From Branchipolynoe longqiensis (taxonomy: Eukaryota; Annelida; Polychaeta; Phyllodocida; Polynoidae): DNA of 64,000 nt. A program made the position numbers and the translations under genes. Under the pieces are notes generated by a model, which saw only the letters and a list, made by a program, of their open reading frames with translations, did no database searches and was not told where the DNA came from. The DNA lies in the NCBI GenBank assembly GCA_030323885.1, contig CM059186.1, forward strand, positions 171,725,230 to 171,789,229, given 5' to 3'. Of the stretch, positions 55,701 to 62,112 are shown piece after piece (positions within the stretch are counted from its first letter, which is position 1; each line of letters opens with the position of its first letter).

Positions 55701-58700
55701 GTAATTATTAATTAATTTCTCGGTCGAGGATCGATCCCACAACCTCTCTCTTGACTATATTGTCATACACCGTACTGCTATGTCATTAACTCCAGCTGTA
55801 TATCCTGAAAATCCGGAATTAGTCCCCTTAGACCCAATAGATCCAGACTAAGCAATTTAAAGGGAATGAATTGTTAAAAATGTTGTAAATAGCATTCCAT
55901 CGCATCTCAACCTCAACTCCCCTCAAGTGTCACAGACCAGGGCTCTTGAGTCTTAATTATTCATGTATTTTACACTCTAAAGTTGCCATGAGTGCATACT
56001 GTCACAAGTCGGTACCCGTCCTGACATGACCTAATATGTTGTTGCCAGGACGTAAAACTCCAACAACCGAAGAAAAAGAAAGGAAAGATTGAATTAATAA
56101 CATGCTATTGTTTGCGTTTACAGTGAGTCATTCGCGTTTACCCTGGCCCAGTTTCTCAATAGACAATGGCACCTCCTGCATGGGTTCGAGTCCCGACAGC
56201 TCAGGTTAATCCCCAAGGTAAGGTATAGCCGCTGTCCTGATTTTCTATAAAAATATTTTTAAATATTTAAAAGAAATTTAATTGGAGCTCATTCCCTACC
56301 TGTTATGAAGTGTAGGTATTTCTGTCTCCATATTTCATCTTATTTGATTGAACTGTGTTACTACTGTGGATGCTGTTGCCAGGACATAACTCCCACCCCA
56401 CCCCCGCCCCCGCCCCCGCCCAACAAGCAAACCAACTACTGTGGATAGGCTACAAAGAAAGATAAAACCTCGATTTAGATTAATATTCAGGGATGAAAGA
56501 TTTTCGCAATGTCACGGATTTCCGCTTTTTTTTATATTCACCAATTGACGTTTACAGAATGCCAATATATATGACACTTGACAGCAATTTGTTAGTCTGA
56601 ATCCTGTTTGTATATGACCTTAGTGTCTAGAACATAAAACCCAAACAAGAAAGAGTTTTTCCCATCCTGATATGACCTTAGATATCACCGTAAATGTTGC
56701 TGAGATGTAAAACCCAGACAAACAAATACTCACTCACACCCTCACTCACTCACTCACTCACTCACTCACTCACTCACTCACTCACTCACTCACTCACTCA
56801 CTCACTCACTCACTCACTCTCTCACACACTCTCTCACACTCACTCAGACTCATACCCTCACACACTCATACCCTCACACTCACAGAAACACTCACATTTT
56901 CATTCACTCACACAGTCACTCTCACATTTACTCTCACACTCACATACACACTCATACACACACATCCACTTTCTCGCATCCTCACTCACCCAGTCACACC
57001 CTCACTCACATCCTCAATCACATGCTCATTAACTTTCATTCACACACCCATTCACCCACTCATAAACACTCTCAATCACTCACTCACACACACTCACTGT
57101 CTCACACACTCACTCCCACACACTCATAAACATTCACTCACACACTCTCTCAGACCCACACTCCCACACTCCCTCCCCGACCCTCCTCCCCACACACACA
57201 CCGCCTCTTTCACCCCCACACTCTCACCCCCACACTCTCACCCCCACACTCACACCCTCCCTCCCTCCTCCACACACACCCACAATCCTCCATCACCCCC
57301 CCACACACACACTCACTCACTACTCCCTCCATCCCCCTCCCAACACACTCTACCTCCCCTCCCCCGCACACCCACACCCTCCACCACCCCCACACTCACT
57401 CACTTCCTCCCTCCCTCCATCACCCCACACTCACACCCTCCTCCACTCCCCCGCACACCCACACTCACACCCTCCCTCCCTCCTCCACACACACACTCAC
57501 TGACTTCCTCCCCCCTCCCACCACACCCTCCCCCCTCCCCCGCACACTCCCACACCCGCACACCCACACTCATTCACCCTCCTTCCCCCCATACTCACTC
57601 ACTTCTCACTCCCCCTCCCAACACACCCTCCTCCCCTTCCCCACACACCCTCTCTCCCACCCACACCCACCCTCACACTCACTCACTCCCCTCTTCGCCA
57701 CAACAGCTGTTGCACGTTGTCTCTGAGCGGCTGCTGGAGTTGGCGAACCGCTCCACGTCCAAGGTGACCCTTCTACGCACCACATTCGCCCACCTCACCG
57801 GGTCAGTGTCGAGCGGCTCCGACCTGGGGATAGCGGTGGCGGGCAGCAGATCGCCTCAGCCGAGTCGGTGGAGCGGGTCGCTGGGGTCAAGCAGCTCGCT
57901 TGTCGCGACGACGAGCAGTCGCGCACGATTCTCAAGCAGCATGATTGACTTGACGAACGCCACCCAGCGGTCGACCGTGGAGAGCCTCGAAGTGCCGCAG
58001 GACATCGATGCACGCTGCAAGCTGCTTTTGGGGACAGCGTTCTTCTCGCCAGGTGGCGTTGCGGGCGCTGCGGGAACCATGGACTCGGACGCTGAGAGCA
58101 TCGGAAAGCCCAGCTCGCACTTCTACGTCGGCAGCGACGACGACCTGAGGAACCTGTCGGTGTCTTCGGGGACCTCGATCGAGGTGCTGGCCAACGAGGT
58201 GGCCGGCCAGATGGCTGAGACCTGCTACAGCCCCGAGCTGATCGAGCAGGTTGAGAACTACAAGGTGAGGAGGCTCTGGGGGGTGGGGGGGGGGGGAGTT
58301 CAGGGGGGTTTCAGGGGATAGCATGTTGGGGTGGTTGTCAGCAGTCTGCGTGTAGGATATCTGTGTGTGTGTGTGTGTACGCAGGATCCCAAGTGATCCA
58401 TCAAAGGCTGTGGTACTTGCTGTCCTGTCTGTGGGAGAGTGCATATAAAAGACCCCTTGCTGCTTATCGGAAAGAGTAGTTAGTGTATGTGGCGGCAGTG
58501 GGTTTCCTCCAAAGAAATATGTCAGAACGACCATATGTTTGACATCCAATAGCTGATGATAAAAATCTATGTGCTCTAGAGGCGTTGCTAAATAAAACAA
58601 GCCTTACTTTGTGTTGTTTGGGGCCTGAAAAGTCTTTAAAAGTCTTTAAAAGTCTTGAATTTCATTTGCCCCATTTCAAGGCCTTGGAAAGCCTTGAATT

Positions 58701-61289
58701 TAACATATTTTGGTGTAATTAGTCTTGAAAAACATTGACTACCATTAAACTGTCCCCACTGACCTAAATTAGTCTGAAATTAGTATGATCAGCAAATCAA
58801 TGATATAGTTTAAAGGTAAATGACTATCGTCCCGTCTACTTTTACAAAATAAGATCCCCATAATATTTGTAATATCTGACGTGGCTATTGTCTAGTTCAT
58901 ATGTACCATAACTGTTAAGGCCAGAAGACCAGCGCCTCGGTGCTGAAAAAAGATGTTATTATAGTAGTCCTTACATGGGCATCACCACACGATGGCAGCA
59001 GGAACTGCACTGACCACTGTTGCCCATATATGGCGAAAGGTGGCAGCAAGCAAACCAGAGCGGGGTCCCTGGGTGGACCCCGCTCTGCGACTGGCAAGCA
59101 GCCATCTCCAACCATGAGAGGTTGGTTATCTGCGACCTGGCTGGTCAGGGGGGGGGGGGGGTCACTTGGTTCTGTGATGCCGTGGTGGGCGGAGGAAGAA
59201 ATTAAACCTTGACGCATACGTTTCTCTCCTTGTCTTCTCTTCGCATTGCATCAGGTACAGACCAGGGGGAACTGGTTATATATGTATAACATGACCTATC
59301 ACATTATTCAATTGGAATGACAATTTTAAACAAACAACAAAAAACGCTGTGCTAATTCGTCTGTGGCTTGCGGGTGTTGTCATTGTTAGTCAATGCTGAA
59401 TGAAGACTCCTCAGCGTGGCGTTTCCTGCAGAACGAGTTGGATGGTCTAGTCCTCTCCAAACTCATGTGGGATTGGCTGGACCACCTCAAGGTGAGCTTA
59501 CTGTCAGTGTCACACTGTCACACTCCCCAGTGCATTTAAAGTTGCATAGTCCGATGGTTTTGAGTTTCTGTCATTTTTCTGAGATAAATATATTCATTTG
59601 ATTGTTATAATCTACCTTACTTCAGTTTGAAGTAACTTTTATTTTTAATGGCTAAGTTTTGAGACATGTCAAATTAGTTTCGGCAAGCACGCCAAAACTC
59701 TGACACCATAGGCTTGAATAGTAACAGGTTATATTAAATTACCTCAATATTCCCTTCAATGTGGCAACAAATGTTTAATAAGTGCATCTAAATATATGTA
59801 GAATCAATTCTAGATATTTGTTTGGTTTTGAAAATGTGATGCATCTTGTTGTAAAGTCCAAGGCTCGAATCTGTGGTTGTGTAGGCAGGCTATAGTGAAA
59901 TCAATACAGGCAAAGAGAAAGAAAGAGTATAAAGGGTGAAAGAAGCGAGAGAGTCAAGCCCTCTGGGTTATTATTTATATTGTACATGGATCCAGTATAG
60001 TGTATCACCCCACCCCATCCTCTCAATGAGAAACAAGCATTTCTAGCTCCACCAATGAGAAACAAGCATTCCCGGTCCCCATGGTTACAGTGATCTGCCC
60101 ACCACCACCAAGCTGTGTGGCTCCTCTGGCCACCACCTGACTAGCAGAGGGGGGAGGGGGTAGTGTGTAGGGCTCTGAGTGCCCCTTACACACTATCTTA
60201 CTAGCACCACAATGTCTATTTACCTATGAATCAAGCACCACCAGCAACTACATAAACACATCTATGCACCTGGCCATGTATACCTGTTTCACAAATAGAA
60301 CATTTGCATTCCCCCACCAATGCATCATTATCGGAATATTTTACTTTGTGATGCATCTTGGACTGTGCAGCTTTAAGTACGGATATTCATTCTGAGTTCC
60401 GCTGGTCCCTCACGAAGATCTGAAGCTGCGACCCATCACGCCGGGTCTCACAGCCAGCCACAGCTGATGCACTGGAAGTTGGGGTTGGTGTCGCTCCCAG
60501 CCCTATCCTTCGCTATAGACCCTATACTTTAAACTCATTTTTCACCGATAACCACAAGCCTCCTGATAACCAAATTTCGTTATTGCCAGATATTTTCTTT
60601 CTAATATAGATTCCAGTGAAATGGTGCTAGAAAATATTTTCCATTAGATAAAATGCCACTTGTGTATTCCGTCACCTTCTGGTATGTAAGCATGGTCACA
60701 GCTTCAGTCTGATGAACCAGCAGAACTCGGAATACTTGTATCGCCAATCAGCACTAATATGCACTAATCAGCGAATTAACCAATGTGCACTAATAAGAAC
60801 CCATCTTACCCGTCCTGATATGACCTTAGATGTTGCCAGGACATAAAACTCCAACAATCAACCAATCAATCTGTAAGCAGCCTTGCATAGCCACCTATCG
60901 CACTATCTTACTAGCAAGCCACACATAAAAAGCAACTAATGTTTGCCACCTGCCACTGGCACCAAAATTAAATATTTTAAATTAAACTGACTACAAACAA
61001 TAATACTCAATTGTGACGACAGTTGTCCAGGTATGAACGGATGGGCCGATTTAGGAAATTTGATGAGCATTAAAGAAAGGCGAACCTTTAATTTATTATT
61101 ATTATTATTATTATTGTAATGCATTGGTTGTAAATATTTGTTTGGCGGTGTAGGGGTAAACTAACACATGCTGTCCGACTTAGTGGGTTAATATGTTTGT
61201 TACAGGAACCAGTGCTAAGTCTACAGGACATGCCGGAACTCCTGAACAATACCAATGCACCCCTCAAGGGACTCGCAAAGCTAGACAAG
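34512..61289 (+). CDS. PTPDC1: PTPDC1-like protein tyrosine phosphatase gene, partial, 11 exons
   Basis: Exons: 34512-34744, 39495-39575, 41707-41822, 44189-44210, 46530-46636, 47977-48064, 49888-49977, 56124-56217, 57707-58264, 59390-59491, 61206-61289. All introns are GT-AG and the phase is consistent, giving 525 codons. The product is a cysteine-dependent phosphatase of the PTPDC1 family, which in vertebrates is linked to centrosome and cilium biology (family knowledge, recalled). Landmarks in order: CGGRKCKY, VTDNILAMARP, SIINLQSPGEHGSCG, YNFAWPDYDVGS (WPD loop with the general-acid Asp), NILDMVKVM, HCHAGLGRTG (catalytic Cys and Arg), IQTRKQ, LLHGFES, then a Ser-rich tail and the conserved PVLSLQDMPELL. 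The first exon is entered mid-protein, and no stop is reached, so both ends are missing. Confidence 0.93.
34752..34832 (+). mobile_element. SINE S1 head fragment at a splice donor
   Basis: TAGAATCGGTAGAGCGCAGG and the B-box-like GATTCCCGGTCGAGTCAAG begin within ten bases of the exon end. Confidence 0.75.
34833..35916. other. Intron 1 first part: repeat fragments
   Basis: An M1-type fragment (about 34855-34995, ends only partly preserved), the dispersed repeat with LSIAYKPGYSGLFSML (35060-35270), then unassigned T-rich sequence. C runs near 35838. Confidence 0.5.
35917..36250 (+). mobile_element. SINE family S1, full-length copy
   Basis: Head CGCGGTGGCCGAATCGGTAG, body CAGTGTCAGGATAATGTGAT, tail TTGCCAGAACGTAAAACTCC. 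Confidence 0.85.
36251..36523. repeat. C/T-rich low-complexity tract
   Basis: Built of CCTCCC and CCTTCC words from about 36290. Open frames across it are artefacts. Confidence 0.7.
36524..38835. repeat. Repeat E, long copy with extra interior
   Basis: 36524-37340 and 38575-38835 match the left and right parts of repeat E at 9127-10080. The 1.2 kb between them is absent there. The interior contains a direct repeat of about 150 bp (ATAGCATAACTCCCATTCTA at 37727 and 37883). No coding capacity recognised. Either E is a deletion derivative or this copy gained an insertion. Confidence 0.65.
38893..39256. mobile_element. MITE M3, copy
   Basis: AGGGATGAAATATTCCTGAG at the left and TGGAGACCACTTTCATCCCT at the right. 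TTCGCGG and CCGCGATTTTT words sit near the ends. Confidence 0.8.
39257..39494. other. Intron 1 end, nothing further recognised
   Basis: AT-rich intron sequence leading to the acceptor TTTATTTCCAACAG. Confidence 0.4.
39495..39575 (+). CDS. PTPDC1: PTPDC1 exon 2
   Basis: Encodes VTDNILAMARPTHEGNKKYD and YITQFK. Acceptor CCAACAG, donor AGTT|GTAAGT. The first G completes the Trp codon and the last TT opens the Phe codon. Confidence 0.93.
39978..40275. mobile_element. MITE M4
   Basis: CAGGGTCCGTACAGGGCCTG at the left and CGTGTACTGACCCTG at the right form TIRs. The interior has AAGCCTTGAATTTAACCTAT. Related copies: 22999-23250 and the left part at 58618-58790. Confidence 0.75.
40276..40870. other. 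Intron 2 spacer with a LINE 3' tail
   Basis: About 40660-40757 matches the 3' end of the I-like LINE family (TATGGCCCTTACCTACATGG, then (CAAT)n). The rest is unassigned. Confidence 0.5.
40871..41118 (+). mobile_element. SINE S1, head-less copy
   Basis: Begins in the body (TTGATACTTGTCGCTTCCTA) and runs to TTGCCAGGACGTAAAACGCC. The tRNA head is missing. Confidence 0.8.
41119..41320. mobile_element. Fragment of MITE M1
   Basis: CTCTATTAAATTGA to about 41283 (CTCCTTTAAAG) matches the right half of M1. Confidence 0.55.
41321..41676. mobile_element. MITE M3, copy
   Basis: AAGATGAAAGATCTCCACGA at the left and GCCGGAGACCACATTTTTCC at the right. It ends about 30 bp before the acceptor of exon 3. 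Confidence 0.75.
41707..41822 (+). CDS. PTPDC1: PTPDC1 exon 3
   Basis: Encodes CAINSIINLQSPGEHGSCG and then LPSGFSYNPQEYMDRD. Acceptor TTTTGTCTGCAG, donor CGACA|GTAAGT. It carries one base (A) into the micro-exon. Confidence 0.95.
41880..42222 (+). mobile_element. SINE family S1, diverged copy
   Basis: Head AGGATGGCCGAATGA, body TCAGCATAAGGTGACTGAGT, tail TTGCCAGGACATAAAACTCC. Confidence 0.75.
42223..42655. other. Intron 3 spacer with C run and CA repeats
   Basis: A C run at 42429-42442 is followed by (AC)n/(CCCACA)n. No gene. Confidence 0.4.
42656..43260. mobile_element. MITE M3 left end running into C/T-rich tract
   Basis: GCAGGGATGAAAGATCTCCG to about 42880 is M3 sequence. The right end is replaced by a pyrimidine-only stretch (42875-43240). 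The satellite-like tract probably replaced or interrupted the element end. Confidence 0.65.
43280..43450 (-). mobile_element. tRNA-headed SINE, family S3 (minus)
   Basis: Contains GCTAACCATTACACTACCTG, the inverse of a tRNA-like head, and GAGGTCAGTGCAGACTACTA. Clearer copies at 50300-50458 and 50655-50828. Confidence 0.65.
43527..44010. repeat. Repeat R2, rearranged copy
   Basis: An inverted left part (CATCATGCTGTCAATCGCGA to about 43732) joins a direct part (TTTGACGCCCCTGCCCTGCA to 44010). This gives a head-to-head arrangement with short GGTATTGCAATACCTCA-type repeats at the junction. Confidence 0.65.
44011..44188. other. Intron 3 end
   Basis: AT-rich sequence ending in the acceptor TTTATCCTTTCCAG of the micro-exon. 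Confidence 0.5.
44189..44210 (+). CDS. PTPDC1: PTPDC1 exon 4, a 22-nt micro-exon
   Basis: TTTTCTTCTATAATTTCGCG plus TG, flanked by CTTTCCAG and GTATGT. With the A from exon 3 and the G of exon 5 it encodes IFFYNFAW. This fills exactly the gap between exons 3 and 5 in the family alignment (recalled vertebrate version IYFYNFGW) and keeps the phase. Confidence 0.92.
44395..44740. repeat. Repeat F1, inverted partner at 55060-55405
   Basis: Starts TCTCTGAAACTGGGTACCAC and includes TTTTTTTTGGTAGCAAGTCA and GTTTGCTTAACTGTAATCAA. The inverse of all these landmarks, in order, is at 55060-55405. Confidence 0.75.
44788..45147 (-). mobile_element. MITE M1, near-complete copy (inverted)
   Basis: CACATCAAATTTTCAAAACT at the left to GCATCGGACTATGCAACTTT at the right, in the same order as the full copy at 61356-61711. 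Confidence 0.75.
45150..45335. repeat. Repeat F2, inverted partner at 53450-53655
   Basis: GCTCAATTTGTATCAGATCA to TGCCCAGTTTCAGAGAG. The inverse sequence occurs at 53450-53655. Its terminal CTCTGAAACTGGG is shared with repeat F1. Confidence 0.7.
45336..46066. other. Intron 4 spacer, nothing recognised
   Basis: Two nearby copies of GGGAGGGAAACAGT-like sequence (45352, 45392) are the only structure. No gene. Confidence 0.35.
46067..46488. mobile_element. MITE M6
   Basis: GAGTTTCGCTGGTCCCTCAG at the left is inverted at the right as CTGAGGGACCAGCGGGACTT. CTGAAGCTG and CAGCTTCAG form a second inverted pair. A related copy is at 60374-60748. Confidence 0.75.
46530..46636 (+). CDS. PTPDC1: PTPDC1 exon 5, WPD-loop Asp and catalytic Cys
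   Basis: Encodes PDYDVGSMTNILDMVKVMQF and then SEGKVAVHCHAGL. The catalytic Cys codon is TGT at 46621-46623. Acceptor CTCGCCCCACTAG, donor GGCTCG|GTGAGT. The leading G completes the Trp of the WPD motif. Confidence 0.96.
46738..47905. repeat. 62-64-bp minisatellite, about 18 units
   Basis: Unit landmarks TATATCTGAGTAGTCGCTTT, GGTTGCTCATGAGGTTATCG and TGCAGTGTACGGTAGCCTTA repeat across about 1.2 kb, with point changes and two or three shortened units. It fills most of intron 5. Confidence 0.93.
47977..48064 (+). CDS. PTPDC1: PTPDC1 exon 6, catalytic Arg
   Basis: Completes HCHAGLG-RTG and encodes RTGVLIAAYLVFANRMDPHE and AVHYVRSK. The acceptor GGCTTTCTTTCAG is strong. Donor AAAAG|GTAGGT. Confidence 0.96.
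48096..48317 (+). mobile_element. SINE family S2, 5'-truncated
   Basis: Begins GTGATCCAGAACTGGTTCAT and ends GCGTCGTTAAATAAAACAAG. The tRNA head is missing. It starts about 30 bp after the exon 6 donor. Confidence 0.85.
48415..48712 (+). mobile_element. SINE family S1, diverged copy
   Basis: Head TGGATGCGTTTGCCGAATCA, B-box-like GAGTTCGATTC, body GGTGTCAGGATAATGTGG, tail TTGCCAGGATGTAAGACTCC. Confidence 0.8.
48713..49059. other. Intron 6 spacer
   Basis: No gene. Includes AGAAGACCAGTGCGTCGGCA, shared with 58922-58945. Confidence 0.35.
49060..49886 (+). mobile_element. I-like LINE 3' fragment, decayed copy
   Basis: From WVPGHAGIQGNERADRAAKK (49138-49200) this copy follows the intact one at 62550-63061, through QQFYTADSMHDLF and GLYHLI, then the 3' tail to (CAAT)n at 49853-49872. 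A one-base loss creates a stop after NCDL, and a 13-base deletion near 49456 removes part of the Cys/His cluster. 5'-truncated. Confidence 0.85.
49888..49977 (+). CDS. PTPDC1: PTPDC1 exon 7
   Basis: Encodes PGAIQTRKQVQAIEDFSQYL and KPFRFIFSN. IQTRKQ is the family Q-loop-like segment after the P-loop. Acceptor TGTCTCTGCCTTCAG, donor AATTC|GTGAGT. Confidence 0.94.
50010..50299. other. Intron 7 spacer with C run
   Basis: C homopolymer at 50083-50094. A short SINE-like tail (GATGACCTTAGATGTTGGCA) near 50168. Confidence 0.4.
50300..50458 (-). mobile_element. SINE family S3 (minus), copy
   Basis: Inverse of a tRNA-like head (CTAACCATTACACCACCTAG) followed by CACCCTATCCATGCCCACCT and GAGGTCAGCGCAGACGACTA. 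Confidence 0.7.
50505..50560. repeat. Short perfect hairpin
   Basis: CATACAAGCAATGCACTTAC is directly followed, after ATATAG, by its inverse GTAAGTGCATTGCTTGTAT. Confidence 0.8.
50655..50828 (-). mobile_element. SINE family S3 (minus), copy
   Basis: Same landmarks as the copy at 50300, including GCTAACCATTACACCACCTA. The two lie 350 bp apart in the same orientation. Confidence 0.7.
50829..52005. other. AT-rich intron 7 sequence
   Basis: No coding frame or repeat assigned. An (AAT)n stretch at 51551-51578. Confidence 0.4.
52006..52560. repeat. Compound minisatellite with embedded (AAT)n
   Basis: About five units of roughly 95-130 bp. Each has ATCAATTCTAAT..TTTGGGATGT, a TTCTTTTTT tract, GTCTGTTCTAAT and then (AAT)n of variable length ending in AAGACAATA. 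Confidence 0.85.
52561..52829. other. Intron 7 spacer
   Basis: Unassigned; no coding support. Confidence 0.3.
52830..53313. mobile_element. MITE M7 with about 43-bp TIRs and internal direct repeat
   Basis: GGTGTTGCAGTTTCCGCGGT with GTTTGCGAGGGACACAT at the left is inverted at the right (ATGTGTCCCTCACAAACTGC, then CGCGGAAACTGCAACACC). Inside, about 52915-53060 and 53120-53255 are direct copies (CTAACCTTATAAATTTAATA). Confidence 0.8.
53450..53655. repeat. Repeat F2, second copy (inverted)
   Basis: Inverse partner of 45150-45335, beginning CTCTCTGAAACTGGGCACTA. Confidence 0.7.
53656..55059. other. AT-rich intron 7 sequence
   Basis: Nothing recognised over about 1.4 kb except a short duplication of TCACACCACGTGCGTTCAA at 54351-54370. 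Confidence 0.35.
55060..55405. repeat. Repeat F1, second copy (inverted)
   Basis: Inverse partner of 44395-44740, ending TGCCCAGTTTCAGAGAATGA. Confidence 0.75.
55406..55971. other. Intron 7 spacer with LINE 3' tail
   Basis: 55495-55572 resembles the LINE tail (GAATATGGCCATTGCTCTCG, then CACCAATCAACC). The rest is unassigned. Confidence 0.5.
55972..56070 (+). mobile_element. SINE family S1 tail fragment
   Basis: AAAGTTGCCATGAGTGCATA to TTGCCAGGACGTAAAACTCC. It ends about 55 bp before exon 8. Confidence 0.75.
56124..56217 (+). CDS. PTPDC1: PTPDC1 exon 8
   Basis: Encodes ESFAFTLAQFLNRQWHLLHG and FESRQLRLIPK, matching the family segment around RQRHLLHGYEAR. Acceptor TGCGTTTACAG, donor CCAAG|GTAAGG. 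Ends in phase 0. Confidence 0.94.
56218..56725. mobile_element. Intron 8 with an M3 left end
   Basis: CAGGGATGAAAGATTTTCGC (56489) to about 56700 matches the left part of MITE M3. C-rich words (CCCCCGCC) near 56398. Confidence 0.55.
56728..57690. repeat. Satellite-like (CACT)n and CA/CT-rich tract
   Basis: A clean (CACT)n array at about 56738-56818 grades into about 850 bp of degenerate CACACT/CCCTCC words. It runs up to the acceptor of exon 9, so it also acts as a huge pyrimidine-rich tract. Confidence 0.9.
57707..58264 (+). CDS. PTPDC1: PTPDC1 exon 9, C-terminal region
   Basis: 186 codons. It begins LLHVVSERLLELANRS, the end of the conserved helix after the phosphatase domain. A Ser/Gly-rich stretch follows (SLGSSSSLVATTSSRARFSS), probably disordered, and then SIEVLANEVAGQMAETCYSP. 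Acceptor CGCCACAACAG, donor TACAAG|GTGAGG. GC content is much higher than in the introns. Confidence 0.93.
58389..58610 (+). mobile_element. SINE family S2, 5'-truncated
   Basis: Begins CCAAGTGATCCATCAAAGGC, with GAGTGCATATAAAAGACCCC and the end CTAAATAAAACAAGC. A (TG)n run lies just upstream at 58363-58377. Confidence 0.85.
58618..58790. mobile_element. MITE M4 left part
   Basis: GGGGCCTGAAAAGTCTTTAA to GTCCCCACTGACCTAAATTA, the left half of family M4. Confidence 0.65.
58791..59389. other. Intron 9 spacer with hairpin
   Basis: A perfect short inverted repeat, AGAGCGGGGTCC/GGACCCCGCTCT, at 59057-59086. G run at 59149-59160. Unassigned otherwise. Confidence 0.45.
59390..59491 (+). CDS. PTPDC1: PTPDC1 exon 10
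   Basis: Encodes SMLNEDSSAWRFLQNELDGL and VLSKLMWDWLDHLK. The acceptor TGTCATTGTTAG keeps phase 0 from exon 9. An internal CTGCAG at 59431 would also be in frame but would drop the family-like SSAW segment. Donor CTCAAG|GTGAGC. Confidence 0.85.
59534..60378. mobile_element. MITE M1 with a later 0.5-kb insertion
   Basis: M1 ends TTAAAGTTGCATAGTCCGAT and GGACTGTGCAGCTTTAA. Between the duplicated TGTGATGCATCTTG (59835-59848 and 60347-60360) lies a 498-bp non-M1 segment, 59849-60346. Confidence 0.8.
59849..60346. mobile_element. Unclassified 498-bp insertion with 14-bp target duplication
   Basis: Flanked by perfect 14-bp direct repeats that are a single copy in intact M1. The interior has GAAAGAGTATAAAGGGTGAA and CACCAATGAGAAACAAGCAT (partly repeated nearby), with no coding frame. 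A target duplication of this length suggests LINE-driven retroposition, which is inference. Confidence 0.7.
60379..60805. mobile_element. MITE M6, second copy
   Basis: GAGTTCCGCTGGTCCCTCAC at 60393 and the degraded inverse TGAACCAGCAGAACTCGGAA near 60713-60735. The interior follows the copy at 46067-46488. Confidence 0.65.
60806..61205. other. Intron 10 end with SINE S1 tail
   Basis: 60806-60872 is an S1 tail (CCGTCCTGATATGACCTTAG). (ATT)n at 61093-61115. The acceptor TTTGTTACAG follows. Confidence 0.5.
61206..61289 (+). CDS. PTPDC1: PTPDC1 exon 11, last seen
   Basis: Encodes EPVLSLQDMPELLNNTNAPL and KGLAKLDK. EPVLS with a following acidic segment is a recalled feature of the vertebrate C-terminus. 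Donor ACAAG|GTGAGT, phase 0, so at least one more exon lies beyond. None was recognised up to 64000. Confidence 0.92.
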
Positions 61290-61355
61290 GTGAGTTCATC
61301 AAGTGCGCCTTTAAAAGGCCGCACTCTCAGTGGCCGGATAAACCAGTCAGTTGCC

Positions 61356-61711
61356 AATTAAAGCTGCATACTCCGATGAAGCATCAAATTTTCAAAAGAA
61401 AAACATTCACCTAGATTTTATTCTACGTATCTAACTTAGATATTGGTGCACTTATTAAACATTTGTTGCCACATAGAAGGGCATACTGAGTCAATTTAAC
61501 AGAACCTGTTACTGCATAAGCCTATGGTGAGAGTTTTGGTATGCTTGCCAAAATCAAATTAGGATGTTTGCATTTCAAATATCTCAAAAGTTAGCCATTT
61601 AAAATGAAAGTTACTTCAAACTAATGTAAGGTAAGTGATAACCAATTAAATATATTTATCTCAGAAAGATGGCAGAAATTCAAAACCATCGGACTATGCA
61701 ACTTTAAGAAC
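61356..61711 (-). mobile_element. MITE M1, complete 0.35-kb copy
   Basis: TTAAAGCTGCATACTCCGAT at the left and CGGACTATGCAACTTTAA at the right. This is the reference copy for family M1, with no insertion. Confidence 0.85.
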
Positions 61712-61856
61712 TGGGTCCTTCCCTCCGCCCTTGTTTGGGGCAGGTGTCCTATTTAAATAGGTCACATGGTGTTTCCACCAGTGTTGATGTTTATAGCCCT
61801 CGCTTGCCTGTGCTCACTAATCTGAACGCCTCCGGAGTGGCACAATATTTCTGGCC

Positions 61857-62112
61857 ATGTCATCATCATCATCATGCTGTCGGTCGCGATGCAACAAAGA
61901 CTGCCATTTCATGAAAGCTGCCTGCAAAAATGTTGAAGTGCTGCTGACTTTTGCAAGTTACCAGCGGCACTCTCTCGGGGGAGCAAATAGAGGTTTCACA
62001 CCGGCAAGAACATGTCAAGACAGGCGCAAAACTATTTGTCCCTGCAGTGGCTGGTCGGGAGATGTTGGGAGTGCCATACATCAACCGCCCTTAATGCTGC
62101 CACAGTGACATG
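61857..62112. repeat. Repeat R2, inverted copy
   Basis: CATCATGCTGTCGGTCGCGA to CCGCCCTTAATGCTGCCACA, the inverse of 17440-17720. Confidence 0.75.

Noticed and set aside
57795..58600. Minus-strand frames over exon 9
   Set aside because: Antisense shadows of a GC-rich coding exon.
59432..59491. Shorter exon 10 starting after CTGCAG at 59431
   Set aside because: It also keeps phase, but would remove the SSAWRF segment that resembles the family. The acceptor at 59389 was preferred, though both remain possible.
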